Of a stretch of 64,000 bases of DNA, positions 54,376 through 64,000 are shown one piece after another. This stretch comes from Streptosporangium subroseum (lineage in GTDB: Bacteria > Actinomycetota > Actinomycetes > Streptosporangiales > Streptosporangiaceae). Both the position numbers and the translations under genes were made by a program. The notes beneath the pieces were generated by a model. That model was given only the letters and a program-made list of their open reading frames with translations, did not search any database and was not told where the DNA came from. Within the stretch, counting starts at the first letter, position 1; every line of letters begins with the position of its first letter. Location: NCBI RefSeq assembly GCF_900188345.1, contig NZ_FZOD01000004.1, positions 41,270-105,269 of the forward strand. The letters run 5' to 3'.

Positions 54376-54836
54376 ACCTCGACCGTAGATCCCGGCCGAG
54401 GCCTCTGTCGCCCGTCTTCGGGGTGGTCCTTCGCGGGATCAGCCTGTTGTGGCGGGTCTCGCAGGTCGTCCCGTTCGGCGAATTTCGCGGGGCCGGATCG
54501 GAGCGGCCGGGTAACGATAATTTTGGCATGTCCGAACTCGGGCGTGACCTGTGAAAGTCCCCTGTGACGCGGTTGTCCCGCTGCCGGATTGTCGGCTGCC
54601 GGGCTCGGCCCGGAGCGCTCGGCCGACGGGCCTCCGCTCGGTCCGGAGTGCTCAGCCAACGAGCTTCCCGCTTAGTCCGGAACCCTCAGCCAATGGGTTT
54701 CCCGCTCAGCCCGGAGCGCCCGGCAGGCGGTCTCAACGCGCTCCGGAGCGCCCGGCCGATGAGTTTCCGCTCGGTCCGGAGCATTCAGCCGACGGGCTTC
54801 CGGTGGGACAGGCCCGACGGCGCTTCCCGCGGGGCT
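54376..54836. other. 461-bp gap with 34-bp repeats
   Basis: Between the subtilase stop and the DUF2784 start. The right half (54604-54803) is a degenerate tandem array; the left ~200 bp presumably contains the DUF2784 promoter. No gene is recognised. Confidence 0.5.
54604..54803. repeat. Six degenerate 31-34-bp tandem units
   Basis: Units start at 54604, 54637, 54671, 54705, 54739 and 54770 and share CTCGGTCCGGAGCGCTCAGC followed by a variable CGACGGGCTTCCG-like part. Unit length is not a multiple of three throughout and frames are not kept, so it is called non-coding. It ends ~30 bp before the subtilase stop codon. Confidence 0.85.
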
Positions 54837-56504
54837 CTAGGGCGCGACCTTGGCCGCCTCGCCGGCGTCGACGATGCCGTGGCCGTAGAAGCCGTTGTCG
54901 GCCTTGGAGCCTTCGCAGACCTGGGTGATCTCCTGGCCCTCCATGCGGTAGACGTACTTGCGCGGTGAGGGGCAGGACTTCTTCTCGGCGGTGGCGTAGA
55001 GCAGGCGCTGGACGTCTTCGGGGGGCATGGTGACGCCGCCCTTGCCGGGCTTGCCGAAGCGGCTGATCAGGATGGCGGCGACGCCGGTGGCGTGCGGGGA
55101 GGCCATGGAGGTGCCGGCGAGATATTGGTAGTAGGCGCAGGCGCCGTTCAGGCAGTCGCGGACGACCGAGGGGCTCAGCGGCTCACCGCTCGCGGAGAGC
55201 ATCCCCTGGCTGCGGAGTACGTGCTCGGGGGCCGCGGCCAGGACGGTCCTGGTGACATCGGCCTTCTTGCCGCCGTCGTACTCGTCGCCGCCCGGCGCCG
55301 ACAGGTCGGCCTGCTCGCTGCCGTAGTCGGAGTAGTAGGCCTTGCGCTCGGTCGGGCCGACCGCCGACACCGAGATGACGCCCTTGGACTCGGCGGGGAC
55401 GTTGATGCAGGAGTTGTCGACCTTGCGGACGCGCTCGCTGTCGGCGGGGTAGTCGGGGCTGGTCGCGTCGGACTTGGGCTTGCCGAGGTCGGTGGAGCCG
55501 TTGCCGAGGGCGCTGATCAGGGTGACGCCCCGCTTGCGGGCGTAGTCGATGGCGCGCTGCATGCCGGTGATGACGCCGCGCTGCTCGAGTTGCTCGGCTT
55601 TGGAGTCGGCGGAGTTGGACGGGCAGTTGAACAGCCACGGGTCGACGTAGTAGCTCATGTTGACCACGTCGATGCCGGCGTCGGCGGCGTAGGTGAGCGC
55701 GTCGAGGCTGGGCTTGAGGAAGAACAGGCCGGAGTCCTGGCCGGCGCGCAGGTTCACGAGGGACACTCCGGGGGCGACGCCGGCGATGCCCAGGCCGTTG
55801 ACCGGTGAGCCGATCGTGCTGGCCACGTGGGTGCCGTGGCCGTCGTCGTCCCAGTCGGCCGGGTCCTTGCAGCCGGGAAACTCGCAGGGGCCGTCGAGGG
55901 TTTTGCCGGTGGAGTCGTTGGGGCGGTCGGTCACGAAGTTTCGGCTCAGCGCGAGGTTGAAGTTGGGGGCGATGTCGGGGTGTTTGCCGTCCACGCCGGT
56001 GTCGATGATGCCGACCAGCACCTTTTTGCTGCCGGGTGCGGTGGCGTAGGAGCCTGTGGCGGTGGCGCCGATCATTTTCATGTCCCACTGCTGTCCGGCC
56101 AGTGGTTCCGCGCCGCCGGACAGTTTGACCGCCGGGATGTCCGACGCGCTTCCCCTGGTGGGGGCGGTCGCGGCGTCCGACGCGGCGAAGCCGATCTCGC
56201 GGTTGGAGGAGACGCCCGCGACGGCGTCGCTGCCCGCCAGGCTTTCGATGAAGCGGGTGCCCGGCCCTCTGGCCACGACGTATCCCAGTTTGCCCTCGGT
56301 GGACAGCGTGGTGCCGCCGTCCTTCTTGATCGCGGCGAGCGCCCGGTCCTTGGCGCCGTCGGCGTAGAAGACGAGGTAGTCGCGGGTCTGCCCGGTGGCG
56401 GCTGTGGCTCCGGTGGCTCCGCCTGTGAGGGTGCCGGCCGTGAGGGTTGCCGCCAGGGCGGCCATCGTCGCCGCGCCCGTCAGGCGTCTGGTCCCGCGAT
56501 TCAT
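54837..56504 (-). CDS. Secreted subtilisin-like S8 serine protease
   Basis: 555 residues. Signal peptide MNRGTRRLTGAATMAALAAT and following Ala/Gly-rich region, then an I9-like propeptide (DYLVFYADGAKDRALAAIKKDGG). Catalytic triad: Asp in VLVGIIDTGVDGKHPD, His in DDDGHGTHVAST, Ser in YLAGTSMASPHATG. Cys pairs in the catalytic domain (CEFPGC, CLNGAC, CPSP/CEGS) suggest disulfides and an exported enzyme. ATG at 56504 has GGAGG at 4 nt. The enzyme would digest extracellular protein. Confidence 0.95.
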   Translation of the reverse strand: MNRGTRRLTGAATMAALAATLTAGTLTGGATGATAATGQTRDYLVFYADGAKDRALAAIKKDGGTTLSTEGKLGYVVARGPGTRFIESLAGSDAVAGVSSNREIGFAASDAATAPTRGSASDIPAVKLSGGAEPLAGQQWDMKMIGATATGSYATAPGSKKVLVGIIDTGVDGKHPDIAPNFNLALSRNFVTDRPNDSTGKTLDGPCEFPGCKDPADWDDDGHGTHVASTIGSPVNGLGIAGVAPGVSLVNLRAGQDSGLFFLKPSLDALTYAADAGIDVVNMSYYVDPWLFNCPSNSADSKAEQLEQRGVITGMQRAIDYARKRGVTLISALGNGSTDLGKPKSDATSPDYPADSERVRKVDNSCINVPAESKGVISVSAVGPTERKAYYSDYGSEQADLSAPGGDEYDGGKKADVTRTVLAAAPEHVLRSQGMLSASGEPLSPSVVRDCLNGACAYYQYLAGTSMASPHATGVAAILISRFGKPGKGGVTMPPEDVQRLLYATAEKKSCPSPRKYVYRMEGQEITQVCEGSKADNGFYGHGIVDAGEAAKVAP

Positions 56505-56604
56505 CGATCCTCCGTACCGGGCCTGATCAAAAGAGGTCACCCTTCAGGCATGCAACCAGTCAAGCAATCTGTCCGCCGTTAGTATCCCCATCACCGTACG
56601 GCAG

Positions 56605-56660
56605 GAAAAGCAATGCCGGTGTTGCCGGTACGGCGTGCATGCCGTACCGGCAACACCGGC
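56605..56660 (-). terminator. Terminator of the glt genes
   Basis: A perfect 20-bp inverted repeat (56615-56634 with 56641-56660) with a 6-nt loop lies 7 bp beyond the gltD stop. On the minus strand it is followed by ATTGCTTTTCC, a T-rich tail. Confidence 0.9.
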
Positions 56661-56667
56661 GATGTCG

Positions 56668-58146
56668 TCAGACCAGTGGCCGGGCGGTCGGCGGGATCGC
56701 GACCGGGAGGGCGGTCTGGCCGGTGAGGTAGCGGTCGGCGGCCGAGGCGGCGGAACGGCCTTCGGCGATCGCCCACACGATCAGGGACTGGCCGCGGCCG
56801 ATGTCTCCGGCGACGAACACACCGTCCACGGAGGACATGTAGCCCTTGTCGCGGGCGACGTTGCCCCGGGCGTCGAAGAACTCGTCTCCGGCGGTCTGGG
56901 CGAGCTCCTGCAGCAGGCCGTTCTTCTCCGGGCCGACGAAGCCCATGGACAGGGCGACCAGTTCGGCCGGGATCTCCCGTTCGGTTCCGGGGATCGGCTT
57001 GAATCCCGCTCCCGGGCCTTCCACCTCGACCAGGCGCAGTGCCCGGACGTTGCCGTCGGCGTCGCCGACGAACTCGGTGGTGGAGACCGCGTAGACCCGG
57101 TCGCCGCCGCCCTCGGCCAGTTCCTCGTGGGCGCTCTCCATCTTGAACAGCATGGGGAACGTGGGCCACGGCTGGCTGCCGGGGCGCGTCTCCGGGGGCC
57201 GGGGCATGATCTCCAGCTGGGTGATCGACGCGGCGCCCTGGCGGACCGCGGTGCCGATGCAGTCGGCTCCGGTGTCGCCGCCGCCGATCACGATGACGTG
57301 CTTGCCCTCGGCGCTGATCGGGGAGACGGGGTAGTCGCCCTCCTGGACCTTGTTGGACGGGGGGAGGTATTCCATCGCCTGGTAGATGCCCCCGAGGTCG
57401 CGTCCGGTGACGGACAGGTCGCGCCACTGGGTGGCGCCGCCCGCCAGGACGATCGCGTCGTACTCCTCGCGGAGCCGGGCGGCGGTGATGTCGACGCCGA
57501 CGTTGACGCCGGTGCGGAACTCGGTGCCCTCGGCCCGCATCTGCGCGAGTCTCCGGTCGATGTGCCGCTTCTCCATCTTGAACTCGGGGATGCCGTAGCG
57601 GAGCAGGCCGCCGATCCGGTCGGCGCGTTCGAACACCACCACGTCGTGTCCGGCTCTGGTGAGCTGCTGGGCGGCGGCCAGGCCGGCGGGGCCGGAGCCG
57701 ACGACCGCGACCTTCTTGCCGGTCTTCGAGGTCGGGGGCCGGGGGGTGACCCAGCCCTCGGCGAAGGCGCGGTCGATGATCTCGACCTCGACCCGCTTGA
57801 TCGCGACCGGGTCGGAGTTGATGCCGAGCACGCACGCCGCCTCGCACGGAGCCGGGCACAGGCGGCCGGTGAACTCCGGGAAGTTGTTGGTGGCGTGCAG
57901 GCGCTCGATGGACTCCTGCCAGTCGTCGCGGTAGACGAGGTCATTCCATTCGGGGATGAGGTTCCCGAGCGGGCAGCCGTTGTGACAGAACGGGATGCCG
58001 CAGTCCATGCAGCGCGCGGCCTGCTTGGTCAGTTCGGGCTTGGGGAAGTCCTGGTAGACCTCCCGCCAGTCGCGGATGCGGACATCCACGGGGCGGCGGG
58101 CCGGCAGCTCGCGTTCGTGAGTGAGGAAACCCTTAGGGTCAGCCAT
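56668..58146 (-). CDS. gltD: Glutamate synthase small subunit
   Basis: 492 residues. It supplies electrons from NADPH to GltB. The N-terminal [4Fe-4S] cysteines are seen in RCMDCGIPFCHNGCPLGN and CPAPCEAACVLG. An FAD-binding VAVVGSGPAGLAAAQQLTRAG and an NADPH-binding VIVIGGGDTGADC follow, then GRGQSLIVWAIAEGR. ATG at 58146 has AAGGGAGG at 8 nt. It lies 184 bp after gltB and ends in a strong terminator. Confidence 0.97.
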   Translation of the reverse strand: MADPKGFLTHERELPARRPVDVRIRDWREVYQDFPKPELTKQAARCMDCGIPFCHNGCPLGNLIPEWNDLVYRDDWQESIERLHATNNFPEFTGRLCPAPCEAACVLGINSDPVAIKRVEVEIIDRAFAEGWVTPRPPTSKTGKKVAVVGSGPAGLAAAQQLTRAGHDVVVFERADRIGGLLRYGIPEFKMEKRHIDRRLAQMRAEGTEFRTGVNVGVDITAARLREEYDAIVLAGGATQWRDLSVTGRDLGGIYQAMEYLPPSNKVQEGDYPVSPISAEGKHVIVIGGGDTGADCIGTAVRQGAASITQLEIMPRPPETRPGSQPWPTFPMLFKMESAHEELAEGGGDRVYAVSTTEFVGDADGNVRALRLVEVEGPGAGFKPIPGTEREIPAELVALSMGFVGPEKNGLLQELAQTAGDEFFDARGNVARDKGYMSSVDGVFVAGDIGRGQSLIVWAIAEGRSAASAADRYLTGQTALPVAIPPTARPLV

Positions 58147-58330
58147 CGGTCGTACCTCCCTTAATCCTGAACGGTCTGGTGGGCGCGGCCGGTGACGGCC
58201 TGGGTCGACGCCGGCGTCGTCGCCGGACGGTCCGATGAGCGCGGGCGGCGGGCACCGCCGGCGGGCGTCGTTCCGGGGTGGCCCGGTGAGCGCGGCCTGC
58301 CGTGGTCGCCGGTCTGTGCCGGCATCGGCG

Positions 58331-62836
<4,506 letters not shown>

Positions 62837-62848
62837 TGAATCCCTCCC

Positions 62849-62884
62849 GTCGTCTTGCTTCTTTGGAACAAGCAAAGGGACGAC
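62849..62884 (-). promoter_or_regulatory. Leader hairpin abutting the gltB ribosome-binding site
   Basis: GTCGTC-TTGCTT (62849-62860) pairs with AAGCAA (62870-62875) and GACGAC (62879-62884), with a 9-nt loop and a 3-nt bulge. The hairpin's base touches the GGGAGG ribosome-binding site (62843-62848), so it could modulate gltB translation or mark an attenuation point. Confidence 0.5.
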
Positions 62885-63038
62885 GTTGGCCCTGCTGCGT
62901 GGTGGGTAGACATTACCGTACCCTGCCGGAAACCTGCCTACCCGGTCCGAATCGCACGTATTTAGTGCTGGTTCGCCCCGATTCGTTGAACGCCGCAGCG
63001 TGGCGAGGCATTCCAGGTCCGGGCTTTAAGGTGGGCCA

Positions 63039-64000
63039 ATGGAACCGAGTGGCCCGATGGACCCGCTGATGACGCTCGTCGCGCGTGCGGGAGTGGACGG
63101 CAGGCGACTGCGGAACGCGCTGGCGGCGCTGAGCGACGGGCGCTGGTGGACGCTCGCGGAGCTGGTCCGGGAGACCGCGACGTCACGGCGGACCATCGAG
63201 TCCCTGCTGCGCGAGGTCGAGCTGGAGCGGTCCGGCGACCGGTTCCGGCTCCCCGAACCCCCGGCGGGCCTCGCGGATCCCACGGACCGGACGGATCCCA
63301 CGGACCGAACGGATCCCACGGACCGGACGGATCCCACGGGCCCGGCGAGTCCCGTGGACCCGACGGGTCTCACGGGCCCGGCGAGCCTGACCGGCCCCAC
63401 GGGTCCGGCCGGCCGCGCGGGCCTCACCGGCTTCACCGTGAGCAAGGCCGTACCGGCCGATCCGGTGGCACACCTGCTGCCGGATCACACCGGCCTGCTC
63501 GCGCGAATGGACGAGCTGATCGCCAAGGCGCCCCGCGGCCGCCACACGCTGGATCACGTGGCCGCGACGGCCGACACCGTGGTCAGGCGGGCGCTGCTGC
63601 TGGACGCCCGGTTCTGGCTGGACGGCGCCCGGCTATTGTGCGTGGGCGACCACGACCTGACCTCGCTGGCGACCGCGATGCTGCACCCCGGAATCGAGGT
63701 GACCGTCGTGGACCTCGACGAGCGCATCCTCGCCTACATCGCCGACCAGGCCGACCGGCTCGGCCTCAACGTACGGACCCGCTGGGCGGACCTGCGCCTG
63801 GGTCTGCCCGCCTCGGCTCAGGCCTGGGCCGACCTGGTGATCACCGACCCGCCCTACACCCCCGAGGGCGTCGGGCTGTTCGTCGCCCGCGGCGTGGAGG
63901 GGCTCCGCGACCGCGAGCAGGGCAGGATCCTGCTGGCCTACGGCGCGAGCGAGCGCACCCCGGCTCTCGCCCTCAAGGTGCAGCACGCCCTGTCCCAGCT
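63039..64000 (+). CDS. Bis-aminopropyl spermidine synthase family protein (truncated at right edge)
   Basis: At least 320 residues, open to the window end. An N-terminal winged-helix-like domain (LAALSDGRWWTLAELVRETATSRRTIE) is followed by a nine-unit hexapeptide linker (63276-63437) and a Rossmann-fold aminopropyltransferase domain of the BpsA type: LLCVGDHDLTSLATAML, VTVVDLDERILAYIA and DLVITDPPYTPEG. Archaeal BpsA makes branched polyamines; the actinobacterial substrate is unknown. ATG at 63039 follows AAGGTGGGCCA. It is divergent from gltB. Confidence 0.8.
   Translation, partial: MEPSGPMDPLMTLVARAGVDGRRLRNALAALSDGRWWTLAELVRETATSRRTIESLLREVELERSGDRFRLPEPPAGLADPTDRTDPTDRTDPTDRTDPTGPASPVDPTGLTGPASLTGPTGPAGRAGLTGFTVSKAVPADPVAHLLPDHTGLLARMDELIAKAPRGRHTLDHVAATADTVVRRALLLDARFWLDGARLLCVGDHDLTSLATAMLHPGIEVTVVDLDERILAYIADQADRLGLNVRTRWADLRLGLPASAQAWADLVITDPPYTPEGVGLFVARGVEGLRDREQGRILLAYGASERTPALALKVQHALSQ
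63276..63437 (+). repeat. In-frame 18-bp repeats coding a hexapeptide linker
   Basis: Nine 18-bp units. The first three read DPTDRT; later ones drift to DPTGPA, SPVDPT, GLTGPA, SLTGPT and similar. They separate the DNA-binding-like N-terminus from the enzyme domain and look like a flexible, expandable linker. Confidence 0.85.

Overview
This is a high-GC actinobacterial chromosome segment. Its gene order (xerD-parA-scpA-scpB-rluB; rpsA-polA; the liv transporter, an ANTAR regulator and pyk; gltBD) and protein sequences best fit a filamentous actinomycete of the Streptosporangiales (Streptosporangium/Nonomuraea-like). The genus is an inference from general familiarity, not from a search. Most of the window is core chromosome with normal GC-rich codon use. 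Intergenic gaps carry several unrelated degenerate tandem repeats.

Layout. (1) 1-6201, minus strand: a tightly coupled housekeeping run, pyrG, NUDIX hydrolase, xerD, parA, scpA, scpB and the start of an rluB-type pseudouridine synthase. This covers CTP synthesis and chromosome dimer resolution, partition and condensation. xerD appears to start at CTG. (2) 6358-16313: mixed small genes, including a hexapeptide acyltransferase, a large AfsR/SARP-type regulator divergent from a hemerythrin-like gene, an NTF2-like protein, two small membrane proteins, a Uma2 nuclease-fold protein, a zinc-ribbon protein and a RIO-family kinase preceded by a 17-codon leader ORF and a hairpin. (3) 16381-22654: uvrB, then two SPFH/Band-7 membrane proteins and a Spo0M-family protein. 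Between the SPFH genes lie two tandem 30-codon mini-ORFs joined by ATGA/GTGA overlaps. (4) 22900-25390: a three-gene unit of unknown role (two-TM protein, cupin-like protein, inositol-monophosphatase-family enzyme). (5) 25380-32371: an ArsB/NhaD-type permease and the standout gene of the window, a 1,895-residue TIR / degenerate calcineurin-phosphoesterase / NACHT / pentapeptide / 15-blade WD40 protein that resembles a bacterial NLR-type immune receptor. (6) 32402-40030: coaE, an acetyltransferase, rpsA with a clear promoter and terminator, a polysaccharide deacetylase, polA and a PaaI-type thioesterase. (7) 40031-48853: a structured, possibly RNA-coding gap, a polar amino-acid ABC transporter, a small lipoprotein, and the livF-G-M-H branched-chain amino-acid transporter with its binding protein. 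(8) 49186-53892: pdtaR-like ANTAR regulator, tRNA-Leu(CAA), a free-standing LAGLIDADG protein, an abnormal tRNA-Tyr(GTA)-like sequence, an acetyltransferase and pyk. (9) 53971-64000: DUF2784 protein, secreted subtilase, gltD-gltB, and the start of a bis-aminopropyl-spermidine-synthase-family gene.

The best candidates for undescribed biology are the TIR-pseudo-MPE-NACHT-WD40 receptor (26684-32371), the twin mini-ORFs in the SPFH operon (20424-20605), the leader peptide and hairpin before the RIO kinase (15343-15417), and the structured gap at 40138-40306. All calls come from reading the sequence; no database search, folding or phylogeny was run.
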